Origin: Bacteroidales bacterium
GTDB lineage: Bacteria; Bacteroidota; Bacteroidia; Bacteroidales; Paludibacteraceae
Reading direction: 5' to 3'
DNA: 57,121 bases
Assembly: GCA_015061115.1 (NCBI GenBank)
Contig: SUXE01000007.1
Location: forward strand, 1-57,121
Part shown: positions 1 to 9,800 of the stretch, piece by piece
Position numbering within the stretch: the first letter of the stretch is position 1
Layout: every line of letters begins with the position of its first letter
Program-made: the position numbers and the translations under genes
Notes under the pieces: generated by a model
The model's database searches: none
What the model was told of the DNA's origin: nothing
The model's input: only the letters and a program-made list of their open reading frames with translations

Positions 1-6
1 TTCCTC

Positions 7-76
7 CGACAGTTTTCCGCTCTGCGGAAGACAATCGGTGAGGGTCGTCCGTGGACGATGTGTCACCTTCGGCGAC
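7..76. repeat. palindrome-rich 70-base repeat, copy 1
   Basis: First of two 70-base copies (the second is at 235-304). They differ at 7 positions, and the last 34 bases are identical. Each copy contains short hairpins: TTCCGC 15-20 with GCGGAA 24-29, CGTCC 46-50 with GGACG 53-57, and an imperfect GTC-CC/GG-GAC pair near the end. It resembles intergenic REP/BIME-like DNA. No coding potential was recognised. Confidence 0.75.
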
Positions 77-80
77 AGGA

Positions 81-174
81 GCGTCTGGAAGACGCCACTA
101 GCGAAGCGTAAGTAACCCGGGATGAAGTCCCGGGGTATGAGAGCCACAACACTCACGCTTTGCCTGGAAGGCAA
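81..174. repeat. cluster of three short perfect hairpins
   Basis: Between the two 70-base repeats lie three small palindromes: GCGTCT 81-86 with AGACGC 90-95 (loop GGA), CCCGGGA 116-122 with TCCCGGG 128-134, and TTGCCT 160-165 with AGGCAA 169-174 (loop GGA). Two of them share the same GGA loop with different arms, which suggests a common element type. The short open frames here have no recognisable protein features. Confidence 0.6.
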
Positions 175-191
175 TACAAATCGTTCCTCTT

Positions 192-224
192 CCATCATCA
201 ATCATCAACCATCAATCATCAATC
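192..224. repeat. CATCAATC/CATCAACC simple repeat
   Basis: Short degenerate tandem of CATCAATC and CATCAACC units. The same motif, in the opposite orientation, forms the array at the other end of the window (57041-57121). A more degenerate stretch follows at 311-382. Confidence 0.7.
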
Positions 225-234
225 TCTCTTCCCT

Positions 235-304
235 CGACAGTTGCCCGCTCCGCAGGCGACAATCGGTGACGGTCGTCCGTGGACGATGTGTCACCTTCGG
301 CGAC
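235..304. repeat. palindrome-rich 70-base repeat, copy 2
   Basis: Second copy of the element at 7-76. Its first hairpin has arms GCCCGC 243-248 and GCAGGC 252-257. The two outer base pairs, T-A and T-A in copy 1, are G-C and C-G here, so both arms changed together while pairing was kept. One inner pair is now C-A. Confidence 0.75.
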
Positions 305-310
305 GGAAAA

Positions 311-382
311 ATCCTCCACCATCAATCCTCAATCCTCCATCCTCAACCATCAATCTTCCACCATCCACCATCAATCTTTCCA
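311..382. repeat. degenerate CATCAATC-type repeat
   Basis: C/T/A-rich stretch built from variants of ATCCTCAATC, CATCAATC and CATCCACC. It ends just upstream of the promoter of the repeat-protein gene at 428. Confidence 0.6.
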
Positions 383-392
383 TTTTATTTCC

Positions 393-400
393 TACATTTG
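393..400 (+). promoter_or_regulatory. -7 box TACATTTG
   Basis: Matches the Bacteroidota -7 consensus TAnnTTTG and lies 28 bases before the ATG at 428. No clear -33 TTTG is visible at the usual spacing. Confidence 0.55.
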
Positions 401-427
401 TGACAATATAATTATAATTAGGTCGCT

Positions 428-2092
428 ATGTTGAAGAAACTACTTGTGTCGCTGTTGTCGGCATTGTTATGTATATCTGTTGTCGCAGAGCCTGAATCCC
501 AATCAAATGAGAATCAGAATGAGACTGATGTGAAAATTGATGAGAAAGGAGACGTGTTTGTTGCTCCACTGAAGTACCATATCTCTTCTGATAGTACGGC
601 GGAAGTGATAAAGGATTATTCTTATAAAAAACTTGAATCTGTTGTTATTCCTTCTGAAATACGAGTTGATGGACATGTTTATCTTGTTACAAGCATAGAA
701 ATGTATGCTTTTTTGGGATGTCGTGGCTTGACAAGCATAGAGATACCATCGGGTGTGACAAGTATAGGGTATGAAGCGTTTTCTGAATGTAGTGGATTGA
801 CAAGCATAAATGTGGTGACGGATAATGCTATTTATTCATCTGAGAATGGTGTGTTGTATGATAAAAATAGAACAAAACTTATTTGTGAACCAGGTGGTAA
901 GAAAGGTAAATTTGTTGTTCCATCAGGTGTTACAAGAATAGGAGATGATGCGTTTAGTGGATGCAGTGGCTTGACAAGCATAGAGATTCCATCGAGTGTG
1001 AGAAGTATAGGAAATGAAGCGTTTAAGGGATGTAATGGCTTGACAAGCATAAAGATTCCTTCTGGTGTGACAAGTATAGGGGACGGAGCGTTTGAGTATT
1101 GTCGTGGCTTGACAAACATAGAGATACCATCGAGTGTGAGAAGTATAGGAAATGAAGCGTTTAAGGGATGTAATGGCTTGACAAGCATAAAGATTCCGTC
1201 GAGTGTTACAAGTATAGGAGATCATGCGTTTGATCGATGTAGTGGCTTGACAAGTATAAAGATTCCATCAAGTGTGAGAAGTATAGGTGAAGGAGCGTTT
1301 TGGGGATGTGATGGTTTGACAAGTATAAAGATTCCATCAAGTGTGAGAAGTATAGGTAAAAGAGCGTTTTGGGGATGTGATGGTTTGACAAGTATAAAGA
1401 TTCCATCTGGAGTGACAAGCATAGGAGCTCATGCGTTTGATGGTTGTAGCGGCTTGACAAGTATAAAGATTCCATCAAGTGTGAGAAGTATAGGTAAAGG
1501 AGCGTTTTTGGGGTGTATAGACTTGACAAATATAAAGATTCCTGGAGTGACAAGCATAGGTGATTATACATTTTATGGATGCAGGGAATTGAGAAACATA
1601 ACCATACCATCAAGTGTGAGAAGTATAGGAAATGAAGCGTTTATGGGATGTAGTGGTTTGACAAGTATAAAGATTCCATCTGGAGTGACAATTATAGGGG
1701 ACGGAGCGTTTTATGAATGTCGTGGCTTGACAAACATAGAGATTCCATCGAGTGTGACAAGCATAGGAAATTATATTTTTTATGAATGTAGCGGCTTGTC
1801 AAGAGTAAAGATACCATCGAATGTGACAAGTATAGGAGAAAATGCGTTTTCTGGTTGTAGAGAATTGACAAACATAGATATACCATCGAGTGTGACAAGT
1901 ATAGGGAATTATGCATTTTCTAATTGTGTTGGCCTGACAAGCATAGAGATCCCATCGAGTGTGACAAGCATAGGGAAAAAAGCTTTTTATGGTTGTGAAA
2001 ATCTTGAAATTGTAATTGATAATTCAAAAGAAAATGTGATTGTTGAGGAAAATGCTTTTGATGGTTGCAAGTCAGTGAAGTTTTTGAAATGA
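428..2092 (+). CDS. BspA-like leucine-rich-repeat surface protein
   Basis: 554 residues. An N-terminal signal peptide (basic start, then LLVSLLSALLCISVVA) is followed by a spacer of about 80 residues. Then come about 19 repeats of roughly 23 residues with the pattern SSVTSIGxxAFxGCxGLTSIxIP, the Treponema/Bacteroides BspA-type (LRR_5) repeat. A non-repeat insertion of about 40 residues follows the second repeat (roughly residues 125-165). Proteins of this family are secreted and are often implicated in adhesion to host proteins or other bacteria; that role is inferred here. No T9SS C-terminal domain, lipobox or transmembrane anchor is visible, so retention on the cell is unexplained. The repeats are also highly similar as DNA, so unequal recombination could change the repeat number; one repeat is a residue short (IPGVTS instead of IPSGVTS). 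The antisense frames within it are shadows of the repeat. Confidence 0.9.
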   Translation: MLKKLLVSLLSALLCISVVAEPESQSNENQNETDVKIDEKGDVFVAPLKYHISSDSTAEVIKDYSYKKLESVVIPSEIRVDGHVYLVTSIEMYAFLGCRGLTSIEIPSGVTSIGYEAFSECSGLTSINVVTDNAIYSSENGVLYDKNRTKLICEPGGKKGKFVVPSGVTRIGDDAFSGCSGLTSIEIPSSVRSIGNEAFKGCNGLTSIKIPSGVTSIGDGAFEYCRGLTNIEIPSSVRSIGNEAFKGCNGLTSIKIPSSVTSIGDHAFDRCSGLTSIKIPSSVRSIGEGAFWGCDGLTSIKIPSSVRSIGKRAFWGCDGLTSIKIPSGVTSIGAHAFDGCSGLTSIKIPSSVRSIGKGAFLGCIDLTNIKIPGVTSIGDYTFYGCRELRNITIPSSVRSIGNEAFMGCSGLTSIKIPSGVTIIGDGAFYECRGLTNIEIPSSVTSIGNYIFYECSGLSRVKIPSNVTSIGENAFSGCRELTNIDIPSSVTSIGNYAFSNCVGLTSIEIPSSVTSIGKKAFYGCENLEIVIDNSKENVIVEENAFDGCKSVKFLK

Positions 2093-2157
2093 TCGGTTTC
2101 ATCCACTGCTAATCTTTCGCTTACACTTATAAATCATCTATTGGCTGATATAGCAAA

Positions 2158-2205
2158 CCGTTCCACAGCTGGATTTTAACGCTACTATGGAACGGCTTGT
2201 TTTAT
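2158..2205 (+). terminator. possible terminator after the LRR gene
   Basis: CCGTTCCA 2158-2165 pairs with TGGAACGG 2188-2195 across a 22-base loop and is followed by CTTGTTTTA. The long loop makes it weaker than the other terminators in the window. Confidence 0.45.
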
Positions 2206-2244
2206 GGTTTAATAATCAGTCGTTGGTTATCGCCCCTACGTCTA

Positions 2245-2958
2245 TCAATCTTCTTTTACAATAGGGTATAGCTCGATAAATTCTCCGTTGTGCTTCTTTC
2301 CGTCATTGATTAGCTCAGCCATCTTTTCTCCGATCGTCTCTATATTGTGGAATCCGGGAAGATCCATGTTTCCATTCAAATCAGTTGTTGTTGGTCCCGG
2401 ATGAACAGTGAATATTTCGACTGGGAGATTCTTCTGCTCAAATTCCATTGCCATCACACCCACCATCGCATTCTGAGCCGCTTTGCTTGCCACGTATGCC
2501 ATCGGATGCCAGTATGGGTTTGCCTCGGAAGGAACTGTCACATTGACAATTCTTCCTCTGTTTTTAATCAATAATGGTGTCAATGCTTTTGTTATGGCGA
2601 ATGTGCCTATATAATTTACGTCGATGGTCTCTTTGACATCCTTCAGCTCTGAGTCGAAACTAGCCACAGACATGTCTCCTGGAATGCCTGCATTATTCAC
2701 CAATAGTGATAGATCTCCATATTTGGCATTGATTTCTGCTGCGGCGTTTTCCACACTGTTCAGGTCGGCTAATTCAATTTTAACCCAACCTGCAACATCT
2801 ATTCTCAAATCTTTCAATTTCTGTATGGCTGCTTCAGCTCGTCCTTTGTCACGTGCTCCCAAGACTACACGCCAGCCACTTAATCCTAAATGTTTGATGA
2901 TTCCAAAACCGATACCTTTGTTAGAACCTGTCACGAAAACTACTTTTTCCATTTTCAT
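2245..2958 (-). CDS. short-chain dehydrogenase/reductase (SDR)
   Basis: 237 residues with the classical SDR signatures: the nucleotide-binding TGSNKGIG at residues 10-17, NNAG at 88-91, a candidate catalytic Ser at 144, and YVASK with Tyr155 and Lys159. The family performs NAD(P)H-dependent oxidation or reduction of carbonyl and alcohol groups. The sequence looks closest to carbonyl-reductase-like members, but the substrate cannot be read. It is cytoplasmic, with no signal peptide. A second in-frame ATG two codons in (Met3) is an equally plausible start. It has its own -7 box at 2988-2995 and is separated from the upstream M23 gene by a strong terminator, so it is probably monocistronic. Confidence 0.85.
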   Translation of the reverse strand: MKMEKVVFVTGSNKGIGFGIIKHLGLSGWRVVLGARDKGRAEAAIQKLKDLRIDVAGWVKIELADLNSVENAAAEINAKYGDLSLLVNNAGIPGDMSVASFDSELKDVKETIDVNYIGTFAITKALTPLLIKNRGRIVNVTVPSEANPYWHPMAYVASKAAQNAMVGVMAMEFEQKNLPVEIFTVHPGPTTTDLNGNMDLPGFHNIETIGEKMAELINDGKKHNGEFIELYPIVKED

Positions 2959-2987
2959 TTATTTTTATTTCATGTCGTTTTATATTG

Positions 2988-2995
2988 CAAAGTTA
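2988..2995 (-). promoter_or_regulatory. -7 box TAACTTTG for the SDR gene
   Basis: Read on the minus strand, TAACTTTG matches TAnnTTTG and lies 29 bases before the ATG at 2958. A -33 element is not obvious. Confidence 0.5.
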
Positions 2996-3050
2996 TTCAA
3001 TATTTATATTCCTGAATTTAAAATTGCCTATAAATTGATGGATATGGGAT

Positions 3051-3085
3051 AAAAAAGTAGAGACGCCGCATTGCAACGTCTCTAC
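3051..3085 (-). terminator. intrinsic terminator of the M23 transcript
   Basis: GTAGAGACG 3057-3065 pairs perfectly with CGTCTCTAC 3077-3085. On the minus strand this is followed by TTTTTT (3056-3051). It ends the leftward transcript of the M23 gene. Confidence 0.85.
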
Positions 3086-3117
3086 AAAATTTTCTTTAAT
3101 CTTTATCTTGATTTGTC

Positions 3118-4077
3118 TTATTTCACTCTGATCCTTCTTCCGACTCTTAACGTTGTGTTTGGTCGGATTCTGTTGAGTGCACACAATCGTTTTACTGATG
3201 TGTGGTATCTTCTTGCAATTCTGCCTAACGTGTCACCTTTGCGTACCTTATGGTATCTGGCAGGTGTGTGCAGATATTGGTTATAGTCTTCAAAAGATGC
3301 CTTCGTGATCTCGTATTTTGGACTCAATACTTTTCCAGTCTCAAAATCCACGATTTTACGGGCATTGATTGGCAAACCTTTATATCGGAATTCAAAGTGT
3401 AGGTGTGGGCCTGTACTTCTTCCTGTATTGCCTCCCAGTCCGATTGGATCTCCTGCTTTCACCTCCTGGTTCACCTTGACAAGCGGTTTGTACAGGTGTC
3501 CGTAGAGTGTCTCCAATCCATTTGGATGACGCAGCATCACGAAATGTCCGTAGCCTTTCTTGCGGAATTTCTTGTTGTAACGCATGATTCGCACCTTTCC
3601 GTCGAATGCGGCTCTGATTGTGTCACCTACACGAAGTCGCATGTCTGTGCCGGCATGGAATCTTCCCCAGCGTTCACCACATTCGCTTGTGACCACATTG
3701 TAGTTCGGGTGTGAATAGGTGCTGACATTGATGACAGTGTCAGTAATGCTTTCGATGGTGATGTTGAAAGGATTCACCTTCGTCGCATCCCAACTGCTTC
3801 CTGTTGTGTCACCTTCCACAAACATATCTTCCTCATCTTCATCAAGCTCCATGTTGAGCGAGTCTAGTTCTGCAATCGACAACTCAAAATCTTCATCGTA
3901 ATCATAAAGAAATTCCTTGTCTTTATGATTAGGTGAAAGTGGCGTCTTATGAAAACCACTGATTGTCTCAGTTTTGGGCATCACCTTGATAAACAATGGT
4001 CTTCCTACCGCAGATAGTGTTGACATTATACAAATAATGCTAACACCGAACAGTTTAGTCGTAATCTTTTTTGTCAC
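3118..4077 (-). CDS. M23 family metallopeptidase with C-terminal LysM
   Basis: 319 residues, exported. A hydrophobic N-terminal segment (residues 8-24) acts as signal peptide or anchor. An acidic linker rich in D and E (about 50-90) follows, then the M23 (LytM/NlpD-like) domain at about 125-250. Its zinc ligands are visible: HAGTD (H141, D145), LYGHL (H194) and HLHF (H225, H227). A LysM peptidoglycan-binding module occupies 275-319 and contains KGDTLGRIARRY. The family cleaves peptide cross-links of peptidoglycan, and all catalytic positions look intact, so an active endopeptidase is likely. It starts 44 bases downstream of the stop of the Smr gene on the same strand, so the two may be co-transcribed. 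A strong terminator follows. Confidence 0.9.
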   Translation of the reverse strand: MTKKITTKLFGVSIICIMSTLSAVGRPLFIKVMPKTETISGFHKTPLSPNHKDKEFLYDYDEDFELSIAELDSLNMELDEDEEDMFVEGDTTGSSWDATKVNPFNITIESITDTVINVSTYSHPNYNVVTSECGERWGRFHAGTDMRLRVGDTIRAAFDGKVRIMRYNKKFRKKGYGHFVMLRHPNGLETLYGHLYKPLVKVNQEVKAGDPIGLGGNTGRSTGPHLHFEFRYKGLPINARKIVDFETGKVLSPKYEITKASFEDYNQYLHTPARYHKVRKGDTLGRIARRYHTSVKRLCALNRIRPNTTLRVGRRIRVK

Positions 4078-4121
4078 TTTTTACTAATTTTTCTTTTACT
4101 GTTATTATTGATGTTTTTGAT

Positions 4122-5183
4122 TTATTTAATTGTTACTTGTGTCGCACCGAATCCATAGTCAAGGAATGATGCGTCCTGCACGTAGCACTTCTTATATTGA
4201 TTCTTCAATAATTTAAGCACTTCATTTCTTAAGACGCCTTCGCCCTTGCCGTGTATGAACACTATCTTCTGTCCGATTCTACGGCTGTTGGCATCCATCA
4301 CTTCACGCACTTTCTTCAATTGGAAATCAAGCATATCCTTGTTGCTTAATCCAGAAGTGCTGTCTACAAGGTTGTCGATGTGCAAATCAACCTCGATTAT
4401 TTCTGGAATGACGTTGCTTTTCACCGACTGCTTTGCGGTTTCCTGCGACTCTTTCCCAAGAATGGCTGATTTCAGATCGTCAGCCGACGGTAGTTTGAAA
4501 CCAGCGGCAATATCTTTTTCCACAAGTGGCACGATAATCGCGTCTTCATCGAAGAAATCATTCTCCACATAGCAGTGAAGCTTGTAGAATTTCACTGTGT
4601 TGATTTTGATTTTCAGATCGTAGACTGGTTTGCGAGTGTATGCCTTGTCTTTCTTCATCGCTATGATCTGAGCACCAAGATTCTCAAACTCATTAAGTTG
4701 AGTCTTTCTCACCGTCTCCAACAGAATTTTAGTGTTTGGATTGATGATTCCCGCATAACGAGAGTAGACGCTTTTCTCTCCGCCATTGTAAATGTTGTAG
4801 GCAAGATAATAATTGCTGTCGTTGATCAGATATATCTCACAATCGGTCTGAGATATCATATTTGGGTTGACGGGAACGAAACCTAGGGCTGCGTTGATAA
4901 GCTCACCCTCTTTAGTCTCTGCGTAGGTTTCTTCCGCAACGTCTTCCTCTTCTTGAATGAGAACCTGCTTAGGCTTTTGTGTGTTAGTCTTTTGTTGCTG
5001 GCGTTCAGCAATTTTCTCAGCTGCTCCTTTTGATTCCACAATCACGCATTCGCTGATAAGAGTCGGGATGTCGAAACCATCCTCGTCTTCCACTTCCACC
5101 ATTTCTTTGCTGACGATCTTCTTCACGATACCGCCACCAATACTGTTCAAAAAACGAATTCTGTCGCCTACTTTTATTCCCAT
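4122..5183 (-). CDS. DUF2027 / Smr domain protein
   Basis: 353 residues, cytoplasmic. The N-terminus (about 1-50, beginning MGIKVGDRIRFL) is a small beta-rich module typical of Bacteroidota DUF2027 proteins. A charged Q/E-rich linker at about 55-85 leads to a middle domain of unknown function. The C-terminal Smr domain (about 264-353) shows DLH at 266-268 and IHGKGEG at 310-316. Smr domains of MutS2 and related proteins are nucleic-acid nucleases or nicking modules. No MutS ATPase is present here, so this is a stand-alone Smr protein of unknown process. It is divergent from queA across a 97-base gap. Confidence 0.85.
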   Translation of the reverse strand: MGIKVGDRIRFLNSIGGGIVKKIVSKEMVEVEDEDGFDIPTLISECVIVESKGAAEKIAERQQQKTNTQKPKQVLIQEEEDVAEETYAETKEGELINAALGFVPVNPNMISQTDCEIYLINDSNYYLAYNIYNGGEKSVYSRYAGIINPNTKILLETVRKTQLNEFENLGAQIIAMKKDKAYTRKPVYDLKIKINTVKFYKLHCYVENDFFDEDAIIVPLVEKDIAAGFKLPSADDLKSAILGKESQETAKQSVKSNVIPEIIEVDLHIDNLVDSTSGLSNKDMLDFQLKKVREVMDANSRRIGQKIVFIHGKGEGVLRNEVLKLLKNQYKKCYVQDASFLDYGFGATQVTIK

Positions 5184-5220
5184 TTTCTGATTTCTTTTTT
5201 TTTAATTCTACAAAAATCGG

Positions 5221-5228
5221 TAATTTTG
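5221..5228 (+). promoter_or_regulatory. -7 box TAATTTTG upstream of queA
   Basis: TAATTTTG matches TAnnTTTG in the 97-base divergent gap between the Smr gene and queA, 52 bases before the queA ATG. Confidence 0.5.
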
Positions 5229-5280
5229 CCGTACTTTACAAAGCAAATGCAATTAAATTCATTTTTTATTCATTTTTCTG

Positions 5281-6510
5281 ATGCATCCGAAAGAGTTAAA
5301 GATAGAAAATTTCACGTATGATTTGCCTGATGAGCGAATCGCAAAGTTCCCGTTGGCAGACAGATCTTCGTCAAAACTGCTGACATATAAGGAAGGCAAG
5401 ATCGCCCACACAACATTCAGAAATATCGGTGATGAATTACCTGAAAATGCGATGCTAGTGTTCAATAACACTCGTGTGATCCAGGCTCGTATCGTTTTCC
5501 ATAAATCTTCGGGTGCAAGGATAGAGGTTTTCCTTCTTGAGCCTCATTCCCCCCGTGACTATGCATCTAATTTCGCCGCTGAAGACGAAGTTGTATGGCA
5601 GTGTATGGTGGGAAATGCGGCAAAATGGAAAGAGGGATTCCTTGAGCAGACGGTGCAGATCTCGGGTGATTCTGTGACACTTAAGGCGGAATGTATCGAC
5701 AAAAGTGGCAAGGCGAGATTGATCAAACTGTCGTGGAGTGGGGCAGAAAAGCATACTTTTGCGGATATTGTTGACGCTGCTGGTGAACTGCCTATTCCTC
5801 CGTATCTCAACCGTAAGACAGAGGAGAGCGACAAGACCACATATCAGACTGTATATTCAAAGATTAAGGGGTCTGTGGCCGCACCGACAGCAGGACTTCA
5901 TTTCACTTCAGATTTGATTGATAGTCTTCAGAAGAGAGGAATCCGTCGAGCTGAACTGACTCTTCATGTGGGAGCAGGCACATTCCAGCCCGTGAAGTCG
6001 GAGACGATGGATGGCCATGAGATGCATAGTGAGGTGATCAGTGTGAGACGTGAGACTATTGAAGCTGTTAAGTCAGGACTTGGCAACATCATTGCCGTCG
6101 GCACAACATCTGTGCGAACACTGGAGTCATTATATTATATAGGAGTGGCTATAGCGGAAGCCAGTGCAAAAGGTGTGACTATAGACAGTGATTATCTGCA
6201 TGTTGAGCAGTGGACACCGTATGATACAAATCCTACATTGTCAGCCAGCGACAGTCTTCAGGCAATACTTGACTATCTCGACAGAGAGGGCAAGGAATCA
6301 TTGGTGACGTCGACACAGATTATCATTGCACCGTCTTACCAATTTAAAATTGTGCGAGGAATTATAACCAATTTCCATCAGCCACAGAGCACACTGCTTC
6401 TTTTGGTCTCTGCACTTGTAGGTGACGATTGGCACAAAATTTATAAATATGCGTTTGATAACGGCTTCCGTTTCTTAAGTTATGGAGATAGCAGCCTATT
6501 GCTACCATAA
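5281..6510 (+). CDS. queA: S-adenosylmethionine:tRNA ribosyltransferase-isomerase QueA
   Basis: 409 residues. QueA transfers and isomerises the ribose of S-adenosylmethionine onto 7-aminomethyl-7-deazaguanine in tRNA, giving epoxyqueuosine at the wobble position of GUN anticodons. Family landmarks are present: the N-terminal FTYDLPDERIAKFPLADR, the VFNNTRVI segment, the conserved VAAPTAGLHFT at about residue 200, LHVGAGTFQPVK at about 230, and NFHQPQSTLLLLVSALVG near the C-terminus. The length is at the upper end of the family, as in other Bacteroidota. Start ATG 5281 follows the promoter at 5221. It is a lone gene, followed by a 294-base AT-rich gap. Confidence 0.95.
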   Translation: MHPKELKIENFTYDLPDERIAKFPLADRSSSKLLTYKEGKIAHTTFRNIGDELPENAMLVFNNTRVIQARIVFHKSSGARIEVFLLEPHSPRDYASNFAAEDEVVWQCMVGNAAKWKEGFLEQTVQISGDSVTLKAECIDKSGKARLIKLSWSGAEKHTFADIVDAAGELPIPPYLNRKTEESDKTTYQTVYSKIKGSVAAPTAGLHFTSDLIDSLQKRGIRRAELTLHVGAGTFQPVKSETMDGHEMHSEVISVRRETIEAVKSGLGNIIAVGTTSVRTLESLYYIGVAIAEASAKGVTIDSDYLHVEQWTPYDTNPTLSASDSLQAILDYLDREGKESLVTSTQIIIAPSYQFKIVRGIITNFHQPQSTLLLLVSALVGDDWHKIYKYAFDNGFRFLSYGDSSLLLP

Positions 6511-6804
6511 AATTATGTATAATTGTTTGTAATTTATAGAGTTATGATTTGAATGTGTTTTGTGAGTCCATGTCGAAAAATTTCACGTCATTTTATTTTC
6601 ATTATGAATGTATTGTATTGAATGACGTGTGTTTGAGTTGAATTTCCACAATTTTTGTTATTTTTTAACAAAAAAGTTAATGTTTATTAACAAAATAATG
6701 TATATTTGTTTGATAAAGTGAAAACACAAATGGAAATTTTGTCTGTTTGTAAGAATATCAAAAATTTATATAGTGTATTAGAAGTAGATAAATGCGTTTA
6801 GGGT
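6511..6804 (+). promoter_or_regulatory. AT-rich upstream region of the giant adhesin gene
   Basis: A 294-base gap with no gene. It contains TATATTTG at 6701-6708, a match to the -7 consensus TAnnTTTG, which predicts a 5' untranslated region of about 90 bases before the ATG at 6805. No convincing terminator for queA was seen in the gap. Confidence 0.5.
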
Positions 6805-9800
6805 ATGAAAAACATTATACTAAATAGTAAAAATATTATAAGCCGAATATCAAGACGGTCATCTTCAGTTGTGAAGGCTGTCGTGACTTCCGCATTAGTA
6901 TTGGGAAGTTGGGTCAGTGCACAGGCTCAGGTCATCACATCCGATATCCAGTCTGCGTGTCCTGGTGAAGCAATAGAATTCACACAGGTTGGATTTAATG
7001 CCGCTGCTATTGATTGGGAAAGATATGATGGAACCAAATGGGTTAAAGAAGATCAGATTAAAGCTACATCCCATTTTGTGATTGAGATGGGTAATACTGC
7101 TATGACTATTCGTGCAAAAGCAGGATCTCAAGTTTCTAATGAAATTACGATTAGCAGAAGTTCCGATTGTAAGAATTCTTGTATACAGAGTTCTACTGGT
7201 GATTTTATTACAGGAACTGACTTTGATAGAAAAGATCCATCGCAAACAACTCCAGCGATACCAGATGGAATAGAGTCTTATTTTTCTGATTATGGTGTAG
7301 TTTTTTCTCGAAGGACTGATCATAGTTATTATGTGACCAATGATTTGGGAAGTACTTTTGGTGGACAGTATCCTATCTTGGATAATGGAAAGAAGGAAAA
7401 TTCATACTATGTTTTTTCAAGTAATCCTGCTTCAAGTAGTCCTTTCGAATATAGATATCCATGTAAAAATTTTCATGATCAGAATTATCGTCTCGTAATG
7501 AGAATGTATGTGATGAAGAAACCTAATTGTGGCGCTACGAATGCTCAGATCAAATTGGAAACTGGACATGGAAACCAGACTTTGGATAGAGCTATTATGA
7601 AAATCTATGATAACAACAATCAGCTTATAAGAAAAGATGAGGTTATTAAGACGTTTGGATCTGTAAAACTGGGTATTGATAATAAATATGCTGGTCAATT
7701 ATTAAGAATTGATTTTACTTTCTATGGATATTTCCCAGGAAAGTATCCTGATAATAAATATGATGATGTAGCTGGAACATACAATGGATTGGTTTACTAT
7801 ACAATGAAACCTCTTTTCCAGCAATTTGATGAGTGTTATACTGTTGCGATAGACTATTTGTCTGCAGAGGTGGAGAATGTATGTCTGTCTCCACAGATGG
7901 TTTGTGCTGGAACAGATGCCACCACTATCGCTCATGCTACGGGTTTTGATAGTGAAGCTTCTTATAAATGGGAAATCCAAGATGAGAAAGGAAAGTGGGT
8001 TTCTTTACAAATGGGAGCTTTTGATGGTCAGGGAGATGAATACAGACAAGCTGTGGTCCCTGTCACAAGATCTGGTAAAATTTATGGTCGTGTGATTGTC
8101 AAATCAAAAGGTTTTACGGCTGATGGTGGAACAGTTGATGTTCAGAGGACCAAGGAATTCACTGTTACTGGTAAGGATTGTGATCCTATTTATCCAGACA
8201 AAATTGATGGTCCAAACTTGATTTGTACTCCAAACACTACAAGTGTTTATACAGTTTCTCCAGTTGATGAAGATCCAGAGATTTTTTATCGTTGGACATT
8301 GAAGACTCCTGGTGGAAAAATCATTGAGAGTAGCACTGTTTATCAAGGTGAATCTGAAGGTATGCAGTCTGTGAATATAAAAGGTTCTTCTGTAAGATTG
8401 ATTTTGCCTGCTATGTCAGAGCATGGAGATTACACTTTGTCTGTACAGACGATTCAGAGAATTTATGATGTAGAGGGATATTATACAGATGTTCCTAAAG
8501 GAAATCCGGTTACTAAAAAGATTAATGTTCACAACACACCTACTTTAAAGCTGAGCTTGCAGTCTGACATTTTTGCTCCTGGCACAGCTGAAGACGATAA
8601 AATACTTTGCCCTGCTGATATCACAAACAAGATTTATGCAAATGTAGATGTCACAAATAAGGAGGATAGTCATAGGTATGTTTATACTTGGACTGGAGCA
8701 ACAGCTGCTACTAAATCATCTTCTACAGCGGAGGTGGTCTGGAATCGTTCTGCTATTTGTGCTGGAACCGAGAATTCACATGTGGTATCGGTTACAGCAG
8801 AGCTTGATGGAGTAGGTTGTCCTGCACCAATCTCGCAGACATATAAGTTTGAGAAACCGGCTGATCCTACTATTGATTGTAGTAAAATAAATGGTACGAC
8901 ATATTCGCTAGGTGAAAAAGAGAAGACAATGACTATTGATTTGCCTTTGCCAACTTATACAGCAAGTTGTGATCCGGATCCGAAGATGACAATAGATGTT
9001 GTTGTAAAGGATCTTGATGGAACAGTGTGTAAAGGTACAAATCAGTCTCGCACTATTGAGTTTTCAATGTCACAGGCTTCTACTATAAACAAGAAGGTTG
9101 TTGTCCCTGCAGGAACTGTCGAATTGACGTATTCAATTACAGATGGTTGTGGTAAGACAAAGTCATGTGATGCGGTCATCACTATCGAGGATGTTACTCC
9201 TCCGAATATCAATTGTGATTTGATCAAGAATCACATTGCTCATTTGAAAAACCAAAATGGTTGTGTGGCTGTACCTGGTTATTTCCCAACGGAATTGCCT
9301 AATCTTTCTGCTCCTAGATTGCAGGATTTGAATGGTGTGGACGGAACTATTACAGGAGAGTATTTAGGAAGACGTGAGGTGGAGGACCGACCTTCGGAGA
9401 TCCCTTCTATTTTCAATAAGAAGAAAGATCTTAATGATCCATATAATAAGGGAGTCACTTGGATCCTTTGGGCATTTTCTGATAAGTCTGGCAATACTAA
9501 ATATTGTTTGCAGCAAATCACAGTGATTGACGACAAGTCTCCAAATGTTACATGTCCAAATGTTAATCTCGGATCTATTGATGTTGATACTTTGACTTGT
9601 AACTTGAAGCCATCAACTGTCATCGCTAAATTAAAAGAGGTTGCAAAATTGCCTTACGGATTTGATGAATGTTCTTCTACTCCAACAGATAGTCTTGAAC
9701 CAACTCTTTATTTTCGTATTCCGAAAGATGGTGATGATTTGCATGAGATAACAGAGAGCATGATGGATGACCCTATCTTTGAGACTGGAATCAAGTATGA

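Noticed and set aside
122-403. Open frame of 93 residues at the window start
   Set aside because: It runs through hairpins and CATCAATC repeats and has a composition unlike any protein; no promoter or motif.
832-1613. Four antisense frames within the LRR gene
   Set aside because: They repeat with the 69-base unit of the sense gene and have no independent signals.
3051-3085. Regulatory palindrome rather than terminator
   Set aside because: Position just after the M23 gene and T-run on the minus strand fit a terminator.
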